Assembly (NCBI GenBank): GCA_963969345.1
Contig: OZ017770.1
Location: 3,047,246 to 3,111,245, forward strand
Direction: 5' to 3'
Length of the DNA stretch: 64,000 bases
Source of the DNA: Turbatrix aceti
Lineage: Eukaryota; Nematoda; Chromadorea; Rhabditida; Panagrolaimidae
Shown: piece by piece, positions 1 through 11,657 of the stretch
Layout: the number at the start of each line of letters is the position of its first letter
Numbering within the stretch: position 1 is the first letter of the stretch
Program-made: the position numbers and the translations under genes
Notes under the pieces: model-generated
What the model saw: the letters and a program-made list of their open reading frames with translations, nothing else
Database searches by the model: none
Told to the model about the DNA's origin: nothing

Positions 1-655
1 GTCCGTTGAACATGATGATCTGCGAATTCATTTTCGTCAACTGACGACTCGCTGGTGAACATTTATGCACCGGAATCTGAAATATTCATCACTTACAAAG
101 ACAGAAATTCATTCCACAAATGAATAGATTTTTAATCTTTCATGAATATGCTATTTACACCATGATATGATGATTCTTAAGCAGAACCAAACACTGGTGA
201 TGTCTTTTCAACCACTTTGACGTGATAAAAAATATATGAAGCAAAATACAAAAATGCCCGTTATACAGAAAAAAAATGAGGAAAATTTGGCAAATTGAAC
301 ACTCCTTACCTGTCCGCTAAAAGACCTTGGTAGCACCGGCTTGACCTTTGGCTTCACGATGGACACGTTGCTCGTCTCGCTTCTATAGCTGATGGTGGGT
401 GACTTGATATCTGGCTTGGACTCGGTAAAGTGAGCCGATCCCAGTTCGGTCAATGTTATGTTTGACCTGCAACAACGGTAAACATAAGACAAAAAATGCA
501 AAACTTCTGAAAAAAACATACAGGGAGGTTTTGTTGTTGTCACGCTTCATTCTAACACAGGTTACACGCCAGATCACAATCATGGTGAATACCACTGCAA
601 CCAGGCCAAAGGTTGCCAGAACAATAGTAAAGGAAATTAGCGGAGCGTTTGCCAT
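1..655 (-). CDS. Hypothetical single-pass membrane protein (3' part, runs off left edge)
   Basis: Exons read on the minus strand: 522-655, 310-466 and 1-76 (open at the window edge). The first starts at an ATG followed by a hydrophobic helix of about 24 residues (LISFTIVLATFGLVAVVFTM region) and a basic stop-transfer segment (WRVTCVRMKRDNN). The rest is a polar, Ser/Thr-rich tail with SRSE/SYRSE-like patches. Both introns join in phase (phase 2, then phase 0), which is the main support. The same frame stays open upstream of the ATG for about 30 residues, so the true start could lie in an earlier exon. It lies some 240 bp downstream of the Sec24 stop codon on the same strand. I do not recognise the family; a signal-anchored or type I receptor-like tail is possible. 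Confidence 0.45.
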
Positions 656-897
656 ACCAGCTGCTTGTTTTGGAGAACTGAGGTGACTGGTAGTATTATT
701 GAGTCCCGGTGGCAGATGCTTGCTTATTTTTGACGAAGAAAATCGGCTCAACGGGGTTCAGATTATCTTTTGCTTACGTCAACCCAGTGATATTCCTTAG
801 CTTACTTAGTATCCAAGATTGCACAGAAAAGATTTATTCAGAATCTTTCACATAATTTATTTAACAAAGAATTTATCGGTAAAAGGTGGTATTCTGA

Positions 898-3745
898 TTA
901 TCGGTGCACTTCGTTTCGGATGTAGTTGGTAAATTCGACGTAACTGTGAGAGTTCTCGGTTCGGTCTTCGATGAGGCGTGACGTGAATTCGGTTCGACGG
1001 GGGGAATCAGCACTATAAATAATCAAAATTATTGCGTTCGCATGATATAAGACTAATGAGGCGTAAGACTCACCGTATTACAACAACGGGTGCGTAGAAG
1101 CCAGCACGCAACTTTTGTAGTGCGCGCAGAAAGCCAAAGAAGCGAATGCTCATCGGATTCTGCAGCTCTTGGATACCGGCCTGAAATCCAGAACATACGT
1201 AAAAGTTTTCTACTAAACAACAAGGATTAAAATAGATTTTGTCAACACGCGTGCTTCCAACGAACACCAAAAAATATTTTTTAGCTTTCAAATTCGAACA
1301 AAGGAAAAGAAGGAAAAAATATGACCAACCTCTTCATCGATGGATGCAAAGCTCGAGACGTTGAACAATCCTATAAGTCGGTCGGGAGTGGCGTAAGAGT
1401 TGACAAACAGGTAAACGCAAGAACCAGAATCCATGACATAGATGCCATCCATGTTAACCCGTTCAAAAGTGAGAGAGAGACGTTGTGGAAATTCGTCGCC
1501 ATCCATCTGGTGGACAGGGTACAGCGCGGGATAGATTTCCAGCATGATGACTTCGATCGGAGCCGTACGAAGGAGGATCATTGTGGCAATTTGGTTGTCC
1601 GTGCTCAGCACCTGTGTCGATCCCTGGTAGAAGGCGCGCTGAAACAGAAACAAATATATCAGATTAATAATAAAATAAAATAAAAAAACTTACATGTTTG
1701 AGAAGTCCGAGAACGAACGCAGCAAAGAACTTCATCGAACCGGAGATAGGAGCCAACAGCGTGCCAGATCGTAATCCGATAGACCGATTGTAACTGTTGA
1801 AGGCATCGACAGCAGCGTTGATAATTCCTTCGCGACAATCGGTAAGCTCACCGCCAAGCATCGCGCGTTCCACAGCCATCTTGGCCAGCAGAGATGCAGA
1901 AGCCTGGATGTCGAAGCCCTTGAACACCTCGCCTAGGTCCTTGGTGACAGGTAAGGCCATCGTGTGGACACGAATTCGACGATCACCGCGACTCGAGGTG
2001 TACAGCAGCGCGGCTTGAAAGACTACCATTCGGAGGTCGGTGAGGGCTTCGTCCACCTGAAGTTGGGCAGCTATCGCTGCGTCTGGGTTGACCGTGGGCA
2101 AGACTAGTAAATCAGTGGAACGGACGAAGAAATTACCGTAGAATTGTTTAAGAGAAACACCTGAAAGAAAACACCTGGGTAAATATTTAAAAATGAACAA
2201 CTTGCCTTGCGAGCACCGAATGCGAAGCACAGCCTCAAATCCAACCTTTCGGATGAGATAGCGATTGAGCATTTTTTCAAACCTTTTAGCCTGACATGGA
2301 TTCCGAACGCTGTGGAATTTCTCGAAGTAGTAGACCGCGCCTCCGCTGATCTTGGCGGTATCCGATATAGTAGCCAAATCAATGTAGGAATCAGATACAA
2401 CAAAAAAGTCGTAAGCAACTTGTTTTCCCGTTGATTCCAGTGCCAGACGTTTATAAAAATCCGTTGCTGGACCCAAATTTTGTGTTTGACGTTCATCTTT
2501 TTCCCGATTTTTGAGAGGAAATAAACCTGCATTGGGTAAGTGATTCTGAAAGACTGTGACTCGACCACCAATGTTCGAGATGATCTTGAAGGCTAGCTGA
2601 AGGGCAGTGCCGAGACTATTTTGTTCGGGAGCAGAGTGTTCGTCAAAGATAACCGGTAGGAGTTGGAGAAACGCTCGTATAGGCTAAAAAAAATCCCTTC
2701 ATTAATTGAAAAAAATAAAAAATAATGACTGACATCTTTGTAAGAAGAGAGGTTAACCAACAATCCGTCAGGAACAGGCGTAAAATCAGTTTCCGCATCG
2801 TAAACCGTCATGTGCCGAGGTAAGCGTTCCCCCTGGATGAACTGAAAGTAGTGAATGGCCTCGTCGACGCACATGAAACCGATGATTGCACGTTCGCCCC
2901 CTGGCAATTGATCCAGACAGATTTGTAACTGCTCTGCGACGATGTGGATGAAACCGCTTCGTATCGCTGCTTTGGAGGTGTCGAGAACAAAGAAAAAGCA
3001 CGACGGTTGAGGAGGACGAAGCTGGAATAATTATCTTGGATAAAAAGTTTTTTCTCATAAAATCGAACCATGTAATCCGCGGAAGCGATGTATTCGACGG
3101 TGTTGTGGAGGATTTCGGGTCGGTTCGTTGGATCGGAGTACTCTTTACGCACGGGGTCATAGTAAAATGATTCAGGTACTGAAAATGTAGAAAATGCGTT
3201 ATTTTCGAATTCAAATAAAATTTTAAATCCGTACGATCGTTATTTCGGTAGCAAATATTGCAGCGCCAGTGACGGCTGTCGCTGAACGAGACGTACGGAT
3301 TGATGTAAGCTCGACAATATCGGCAACGTACAATGTTGGTTTGCAGCACGTTCAGATTCTATACATGTACAACCCACTTTATCGACCTTCAAAACCGCAA
3401 GCAAAAAAACACAAACCTTCATGTCCCGAAATGGGTGTAGCGTCAAACCCAGTGGCAGTCGACATTTCTTGACAAGATCTGGCGTTTCGGGGAAATTCGT
3501 GACGGTTGAACGGAAGATGCTAAAAGAATAAACTCCACGTAAACTGTTTGACTTGTCCTAGCTTACTCAAAGTTGTTTTCCAGCTGATTGTTAACAGCTA
3601 CGGGGGGAATAACTGTTTGGTTGTTGTCAAGTCCGTATCCCCATAGATTGCGCTCAAAGCACAAATCGAGGTAACGCGTTTCCTGCTGGAAAGGCGCGTT
3701 TGGTACGCCATACGGATTATATGGGTAGTACTGCTGATTGTTCAT
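898..3745 (-). CDS. sec24: COPII coat cargo-selecting subunit Sec24
   Basis: Sec24 pairs with Sec23 in the inner COPII coat on ER exit sites and selects cargo. Ten exons (3567-3745, 3417-3519, 3235-3358, 3069-3178, 2734-3021, 2206-2683, 1694-2160, 1330-1638, 1074-1180, 898-1012) join in phase to give 759 residues. Visible in order: a short Tyr/Pro/Asn-rich N-terminus, a zinc finger with Cys106/Cys109 and Cys127/Cys130, the trunk domain (LRPPQPSCFFFVLD), the GPATDFYK segment typical of Sec24, the beta-barrel stretch (YGNFFVRSTDL) and the gelsolin-like end (VEFTNYIRNEVHR). Most animal Sec24 proteins have several hundred disordered residues before the zinc finger; here there are about 100, so an upstream exon may be missing or the tail is really short. 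The intron at 2161-2205 uses a GC donor. An AATAAA lies at 829-834. Confidence 0.95.
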
Positions 3746-5277
3746 GCCATAAGGTATAAAACAATATGACGGGACTAGAAATGACAATTACGTGAGCAAA
3801 CAACACGGCAGCCAGACTACAAATATAAAAACTCTAGAGTAGGAGGCAGAAAAGCGTGTATCGCTTTGAGAGTTTGACGCGTGCGCGAGCAATAAACCTT
3901 TGAATCTGAGTCAACTGCAGCTTTACAATCTCACAATAGTATAGTTAGTGATAGAAAAATGTTAGCTTGACATCAGATACGAAAAAAAAACTACTGATAT
4001 CACGAATAAAAACGTAGTGAACGATTTATTTCTCGCGTCTTAGTATAATGGGCTTTTTTACATGCTAGAGTGACATGTTATTACACGTTGCACAAAATCA
4101 ACTGCTTTTAGTCAAGACGATTTATTGAAAAACTATTGTACAGCAATTGAAGCTCTTTAGCGTAGTTTTGATAGTAGTTAAAATTATCATCGACAATTCA
4201 GTTACATATTAAGCGCCGTGGAATCCACGATACGCATTTTTCCACGCTAAAAAATGTAATGTTAGCAAAAACAGGATTTGTATGTGAATCCAAAACCTGA
4301 ATTTAGTGTGCGATTTAATCAAGTTGTTTCATCAAGCTTTTCTGCTCTCGTATTACTTTGTGGTTTTCAATCAGGGTATAAAAACGGGCCGGAATTGTCA
4401 TTTTCTCAGAGTCAGACTGTGTCAGTCGTACTCATGACCTCAATCCAGGCTAGTTTGGTTCCTTATTGGCATACGTAATTTTTGTACATCATAAAAATAT
4501 GATTTTTGTAATAACCAAAGCCTAGTTTTGTCTGAAGACGTTTTTTACGATATGATTTTTGAGGAATTATTTAATCATTTATTATAAATATCTACAATAT
4601 CGCAAAAGCACATTAAAAATTTTACAAGAAAAACTTTGTACCTAAACAGTGTCAGTGTGGATTGCAGGTTTAGGTACCATGATAACGAGGTTGAAATTAA
4701 AATTAAAAGTCACAAGTTAATAACGAAATAAATAAACAGAAAATATATAGAAATCTAAATAATGACAAAAAAAATATGTTATGAAACATTTGAAAATCGT
4801 GATTTACAGATTATTTTGGCATTTAGAAGGCATAAATTTATCACTATTATTTTCAGTGAAACAGGGTTTATGCATTTAGGCATTTCTCAACATCGCTGAT
4901 AATAGTTTTAAAATAGAAACAACAAAAAAAAGCAGAATTTAAAAATAAAAGGTTTTTGTTATTCTTCGCTGCGCTTACTTCGTCAGAATGGCATCGTTTT
5001 TGACCTTGACAAGGTACCAGTGAAACACTGCTAGGTACCTTGTTGCACGCAATCTTATCCATACTATTTCTTTTTTTAATTAAAAGCTTGAGTATGTACT
5101 GAATGAATCGAATCGCTCTGGTTATTTGTAATATGTGTGCCGCCAGGTGCGCCGAAAAACACAAAATTGTTTGTCTTATTTATAATAAATTGTAGCTGTG
5201 TTATATTTTTCGGCAATCATTAACAGATTCAATCAGCATAATTTTCTAATCAATATAGACAAATTCAATCAAGAAAC
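3746..5277. other. Intergenic, divergent promoters
   Basis: AT-rich spacer between the divergently transcribed Sec24 gene and the interrupted gene to its right. It must hold both promoters. A TATA-like GTATAAAAAC near 4377 on the plus strand has no gene close downstream. I see no convincing coding exon. Confidence 0.6.
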
Positions 5278-6924
5278 ATGCCTGAACCGTCCGAGTTTTC
5301 CGTTTCCTACAAAGACCTCGAGTACGCTGTTCTCCGCAAGTTCATCGACATCGCCCCGGCCGACGTATTGTCCAACCTAAACACCTTTGACTCAGACAAC
5401 CTACAACGCTTGTCTGGAGAAGCTGTTGAATATCTCGATATATTCGTCTTTGATTTGGAGCCGGATGACGTTCAAAATATCGATTGTAGGACCGTTCACC
5501 ATAAGGCCTTTCACCATAAGGCTTTTCACCATAGGAACGTTCCCCATATGGGCCTTTCGCCATATGGAATACTCCCCATAGGAACGCTCACCATATCGGG
5601 CATTTCCCCATACGGGCGGTTTCCCATATACGCGTTACCCCATAGGGCGATTCACCATATCACCAAGTAATTTTTGTGGGGGAAATTGAAGGTTTAGTGG
5701 CATATATCAAAATTGTAAATTTTTGAAAAAAAGTACGAATTCCGGGTTTTCGTGCGCGCCGAAGTTGACTGTGACGTTGCCAGGAGTCACAAAATGTTAT
5801 CATTTTTGAGTCATAACGTGTTGCTTTATCAAATTTTATTTTTAATTTATGCTAGTATGTTTAATTCAAAAATAAAATAATTTGAAAAAATGTATAAAAT
5901 ATTCAATCAAATAGAAATTACTATAAAAAATCTGAGACACTTATTACAAAAGGTCCAGTGATATGGGGAATGCAAATGAAAAAATATGTTTTATCACTCA
6001 AAAATGATAACATTTTGTGATACCGCATTTTGTGACTCCTGGCAACGTCACAGTCAACTTCGGCGCGCACGAAAACCCGGAATTCGTACTTTTTTTCAAA
6101 AATTTACAATTTTGATATATGCCACTAAACCTTCAATTTCCCCCACAAAAATTACTTGGTGATATGGTGAATCGCCCTATGGGGTAACGCGTACATGGGA
6201 AACCGCCCGTATGGGGAAATGCCCGATATGGTGAGCGTTCCTATGGGGAGTATTCCATATGGCGAAAGGCCCATATGGGGAACGTTCCTATGGTGAAAAG
6301 CCTTATGGTGAAAGGCCTTATGGTGAACGGTCCTTATACCCAAAATATCATGCCCGAAAACGTTACTGTCTGCGGTCTGGAATGCAAACGCGAACCGCCT
6401 CCTAAAAGCACACTTCTTTACGCGTCTCAAATGAGACTCAACAGGATGACTTCCATATCCCTTTTGGATATGACGATTACCGTGAAAGACCTGAGCTGTT
6501 GGCTTGCACATGGTCCAGAAAAAGTCGTTCTGCGCAACATCGGCATGGAACCTCACCCTCGCAATCTCTCTGAGATTTGTCACTTGTTCAAGGGTATAAG
6601 GCATTTACAGTGAGTCTTGCTTTTAACAGTTGCATGAAAATCATTTTTTTTTTCAGGATTGACATTTTTGGACTGCGAATTGAATTGTCCGACGTCAAAG
6701 CTTTGGTTGCGCAGTTGGAGCGTTATCCTTGGCGAGGTGTTGCGTACCCGGCCGTCATGGATGTTACGCTCTACAACGTCGATTCTTTCATCGATGATTC
6801 TTCATTCGCCCTCGACCTTGTAATTTTTTGTGAAAAACTTATTTGTTTATTTATTGTTTTACAGGGCAGAACGAATATCAAGTTATATTTTGTGCATCGA
6901 GAAGACGACTTCAACGTGACATAA
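5278..6924 (+). pseudogene. Unknown protein gene interrupted by a transposon in its first exon
   Basis: An ATG at the left end opens a frame (begins MPEPSEFSVSYKDLEYAVL) that runs to the element at 5482. Right of the element the same gene resumes at 6350 and is spliced over introns at 6606-6656 and 6820-6864 to a TAA stop. Removing the element plus one copy of its 9-bp target duplication restores an uninterrupted frame across the join, so the insertion is into coding sequence, not an intron. With the insertion present, reading stops inside the element near 5670. The encoded protein is acidic and leucine-rich with no domain I recognise; the pattern of short helices is faintly like F-box/FBA-type nematode proteins, but that is only an impression. 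The allele is probably non-functional unless the element is polymorphic or removed. Confidence 0.7.
5482..6340. mobile_element. Fold-back (MITE-like) transposon with long inverted arms
   Basis: A non-autonomous element of 859 bp. Arms of about 335 bp (5482-5816 and 5994-6340) are near-perfect inverted copies, differing by a 16-nt insertion near the inner end of the right arm and a few bases. The loop of about 180 bp is AT-rich. The outer ends share GGACCGTTCACCATAAGGCC, and each arm carries a run of degenerate short motifs built on CCATA (CACCATAAGGC, CCCCATATGGG, ACCCCATAGG). The 9-bp direct repeat CAAAATATC flanks it at 5473-5481 and 6341-6349. Nine-base duplications with long terminal inverted repeats are usual for Mutator-like (MULE) elements; class assignment is inference. 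No transposase is encoded. High arm identity suggests recent insertion. Confidence 0.9.
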
Positions 6925-9900
6925 CCGTCTGATAGTCACCGGACCGTGGTCATTTTGGTCGTTTCTGGGTTTTGGTCATGTCAGTTCTTGCAGCTCGTTT
7001 CATTTTGGTTTGGCTTTGTCTGGTTTTTTTTTGTTTGTATCAATGCATCAATGAACTTATTTCTGGCGTTCCGGTAGTGTGGAGCCTATTTTAGTGATAG
7101 TGTTTTCATATTAGCAGTTGGCCAGGTCTTTTTTTAATGACTGTCTTCTGATACCGTACTTGTTGGTTGGTGTGATCAAGGTTTTGAAACGTGTTTTTTT
7201 TAATAAATGTAATTCGTACTTAACAGTTTATTGGTGTTTACCGGCTATCGATGTTGCTGGTAACTGTTACCTTACTTGATAGTTTATCATCAAAACTGTA
7301 ATAAGCTATTGTAATGCGCTGCGGATATTAAAAAAAGTCGAAATTTTTTAGAAAAGGAACACATTTTATCGTAGTCAATTTGGATATAAAATAAATATTA
7401 TATTTTTTTACAAAATATTTATTCTAAAATACTTCAAAGCATAAATTTCTGATGATGCCGGAAGGATACGTTATTAAAACAATCTCGAATGTGTAAAGTT
7501 AATTCAGAACTCAAACTTTTTAGTTCGTGACTAATTTTGTTTTACAGTTTTTTTTAAAACTGAAAAATTTGAATAATTTGTTTATGTCAAGATGTCCCTC
7601 ATTTTTGTCTTTGCAGTTCGGTTTGAAGCATATAAAAAAATGTGACGCTTTCTTTTGACTACCATGGAAGCTGTCAAAGTCTTTTCAAGAAGAAAAACGA
7701 TTATGTATGTGGTTGAGACGGAATGGCAAGGGTTGTTATGTTACTTTTACCATCACTATATATCACTTTATATATTGCATGTCACTATCTTTCGGTATTC
7801 CTTTGATCTTGTAGGATGGGAAAAATGGGAAGAAGAATGCAATGGGATTTGGTTTTTGTTAGGAGGGCCAATCATGATGATATAATGTTTCGATGAAGAT
7901 TACTGCACTCTCAGTCTTTCTTTTTGGCCGAAATTTTTTTTTTAGGTTTACGATATTTTTGCCCAATAAAGATAGAAGAGTGTCATCAATCAAACCATAA
8001 CTTGCAATATTATATTTCATATTTTGAATTTGATGTGTTATGGTTAAAACTGCGTTGACGGAATGTGGCCTGATTCTTTTGGCTGGCATTCTCTGGAGAC
8101 CTATTCTATGCTAAGTTTGAGTGAAGATGATAGATTGTCCTATAAAGTGAAAACTCCCTATTGGCATTGCTTCATCAGTCATTAAAAACAGCAACTTGTC
8201 GAAGAACAAGCCCCAGAACTAAGTTGGTTGATGGAAAGTCTCCCGAGTGTCATTAAACCTTTCACTCAAAGCGATGGTACTGTAAATTTATAAGCTTTCA
8301 TAGCTCAGAATTAATCTTCAAAGAAAAAATGGATGCATCTCATTTGACTCTTTTGTTGTTGGTACTCGATTATGCTCGACACTTTTTGGCAAATGACACG
8401 GAAGTTACGCAAGACGCAAGACGGATTTCCTCAAAATCGGTCAGATAAAAGTGGATCAGCAGATGCGCAGCGGGAAGTATGTTTGTCAAGACGGAAATAA
8501 GCAGCAATCCAACCTTGCCATTACGCCACACAACAGCGCAATAATTATGTGGATTGGTGTTTAAGTAGCTTTTTCTCTTTTGTTTCGTCCCGTTCTCGAG
8601 TTCGTCTCCTACGAATGGCGCAAATTGCCAATCAACTGCTGTCACTTACATGTTTGCATATGTATGCTGTGAACAACAATGCTTGTGTCCATGTTGCGAC
8701 AATGACAGTTCGAAGATGGCACCCGAGATGAACCAGTGGTTCTAGGCACGCTTCCCACCTTTGTTAGGCATACCAAAGACGTTTTTATGCCGAATGCCGC
8801 GTCGGCCGACTGGGAAAATTGTAAGTGCCCCCCCCCACCCTTGAATGACTGATTGACAGTAAGGTCAATTCGTTCAACAATGACATGGACGAGTCTTCTT
8901 TTTAAAAAGCCGGAAAGAAGCGCGCATCATGTATGTATATTTGAGTGCTGATTGATGAATAATCACACCAAAATTGGCAGTTTGACGACACTGTGTGATG
9001 AGTGCCATCCCTCATTCACATGTCCTTGTCGCAACCGTAATTATAACATGAGTGACACCCTTGTCAGCGGACATTTATGCAATCTTTCTTCTTTCATCTT
9101 CTAAATAAGTCCAGATGTTTTGGGATACATATTTGATTAACGGTCCTTCTTTTTGACTGAAGGCATAAAAAAATAACATAAAAAACAAGCGTTTATCTTA
9201 TTTGTGACATTTTGATTAAACAACAGTGCGCTTGTTTAGAAAAAATGACAGTTGCAACTAGATTGACAAGTTTAGACATGCAGAGTCGAAATTTATCGGT
9301 AAAATCAGTCAAGGCCTCGAAAACCAATCACTTGTCATGCTGTTTGTAAGGTGATAAATGACTCAATGCCGCGCTGACGATGTCGAATTTTTGAGTCGTG
9401 CCGCCAAATGTGTGCGCGTCGTCGATCATGTTTTTGCTTCACTTTCATTCATTAATCAAGCTCAAGATTTGTATGTAAGGCGAATTGCCGAATGACAAAT
9501 GGCATCACAAAACGAAATATGGGACTCCTAACTTGTTATCCCCGATAATTTATTAGATTTGCATTTTTTTGTTTCCATTTGGTGATAAATAATCAGCGTG
9601 AGTGTCGGTCTTGGTTGCAATTTTTCAGTTCCCTTGACTTCTTTCGGTTGACTGAGTTGCCATCACTGGGATAAACAAACACCTCCTTCCTTGCTTACAA
9701 ATTAATGATATATTGCCTCGGAATTTACTTTGTTCCTTAAAAATGTCAAGTAGAGGCTTCTTGCTGCCAACTTAGAAGCAAACATATGAAGAGACGTCGA
9801 ACACCGGTGACAGATGACTGCCTGGTTATGTACTGACAGCTTTCGGAGCGACGTGATTTATCTTGATTAATGGGTGTAGCTTTGAATGCCACCGTACACA

Positions 9901-11657
9901 ATTATGATCAGCTGAAATGAGGGGGTCGTCAGCGGATATCGTATCCAAAATGACTGATTAGACAGACAATCGACAGCCCACACAGTTAGATATTGGACAG
10001 CATCAAAAATCTCATTCTTGACAGCGTTCAGGCCGGATGATCAATTATGGCACCGATCGACACGATACCTCACTTATGTCAAGAGTGATTAATTAAAATG
10101 CTTTTTCTAAAGAGATTTGAGTAAAAAAAAGCACTTGACGTTGATGACTGGTGCAATCATCGATAACGAGTGCAATTTAAGACGTCCGTTTTTTTTGTCA
10201 GTACATGCAAGATAAAAGCCATTAACCAAACGACGGCTTTGATGCAGATGATACATCTGCAGGCATAACTTTGATCCATTTGTCTCAATAAACTTGTGTA
10301 TTCCCTCTTCGATCGTTCCGGGATCATAAAGGCATTTATCGGTGCTCATAAAAACCAGTCTCGGCGTTTACAGCAGGGCCATAACTCTTTTTGTAGTGGC
10401 AAATGCGCACCATATTTTTATCATTTAACGATGACAACAAAACAAGATGCCGCATTTTTACAAATTCCTGACAACACTTTCATTGGGCCCGCTGTCATCG
10501 TATTGCCTTGATGAGAGTCGGCATTGTTGACGAAGCAAATGCCCGGACATCTTGGATTCCTTTTCAATCATGCAAATGAATCTCCCCCTTAAAATGTCTG
10601 TGTCAAAAGTATTGCATACAATTTAGTACTAAATTGAAGGCACTTTTCATTTCAAGTACCGGTTCTTGTAACAAGTGCCTCTGTGGATTACATCAAGAAT
10701 AAGTGTGCTTAACAAATTCGTCACTTATTGTTACTTGAGTATACACACTCAAAAATGTTTTGCTACGTAGTGTGTTTTTTTAAGCCACCCAAGATAAGAG
10801 TGGTTAAACTTGTATCGCCTTTTTGAGTAATTCGCGCAAGTAAGCCGATGGATGGTCCGACCACCCAACCACTCTGCTTCCTAATGCAGCGGTTGGAGTA
10901 CGAGATTAGCCGGGACTAATCCATCCAGATAACATCTGGCTCCTGATTTGGGGTGGCGGAGAGAGGGTAATCGGGATACACATTTTTTTATGATTGCTAC
11001 CCCATAATTTCCGTATCAAAAGATTTGCAAGAGTCATCAAATTACCGATTAGACCATCGCGCGGCCGTCGAATAAATGAACGCCAGGGTCGGTAGCATCA
11101 AAGCGTGACGATCATTGCCAATAAAAAGTGACAAATATACCTTTGTTGTGCAAACGGCCTGGCTGGCCTTTAATGACAAAGTTTTTTGTCATATCAGGAA
11201 AAAAAGTGAAGAAGGAAGAAAAAAAGATGGGATGGGTAAGCAAAAAAAAGAGATTTTTCGCACTAACGATCATTTTTATGGTAGTGGTTTCTTGAAATGC
11301 CTCTCTCCCCATAAATGCAAATGTTGTTGCCGCCAACAACATTGCCTGTTATTTCGCAACATTAAACGCCGAGTGTGCAACAGTCATATAAAATTTATCA
11401 CCCGCACTGACATTACCACCACTTTTTCTTTTACTACGGCAAAAAGCTTTTATAAGTCGGAGCGAAAACAAAGCAAAACCAAATAGTCAAGATTTATTAA
11501 CTTTTAAGACAACTGATTTCTTAACGTTGAGCGATCACACCAAGGTGAAGGGAATGACTTTAGGCAACAATTATACCGCCAACGTTTTTACAAATCAAAA
11601 AAATATTACCGAACGGAAAGCTGACCCGTGTGTGTCAGAAACATGTAAAAAACAGAA
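6925..11657. other. Long non-coding tract downstream of the NET-family gene
   Basis: About 4.7 kb without a credible exon. Open frames here are short, lack splice partners and have low-complexity composition. From about 8.6 kb onward the sequence is less AT-rich than ordinary spacer, contains a poly-C run near 8828-8837 and repeated TGACAG hexamers. An AATAAA on the minus strand near 11490 could end the NET-family transcript. I read it as 3' UTR plus regulatory DNA. Confidence 0.5.

Noticed and set aside
4376..4478. TATA-like box followed by a 66-codon frame
   Set aside because: The box is good but the frame has no coding character and no downstream exons; probably chance.
5278..5670. Continuous 130-codon frame running into the fold-back element
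   Set aside because: Residues after 5481 are translated transposon arm; not part of the original protein.
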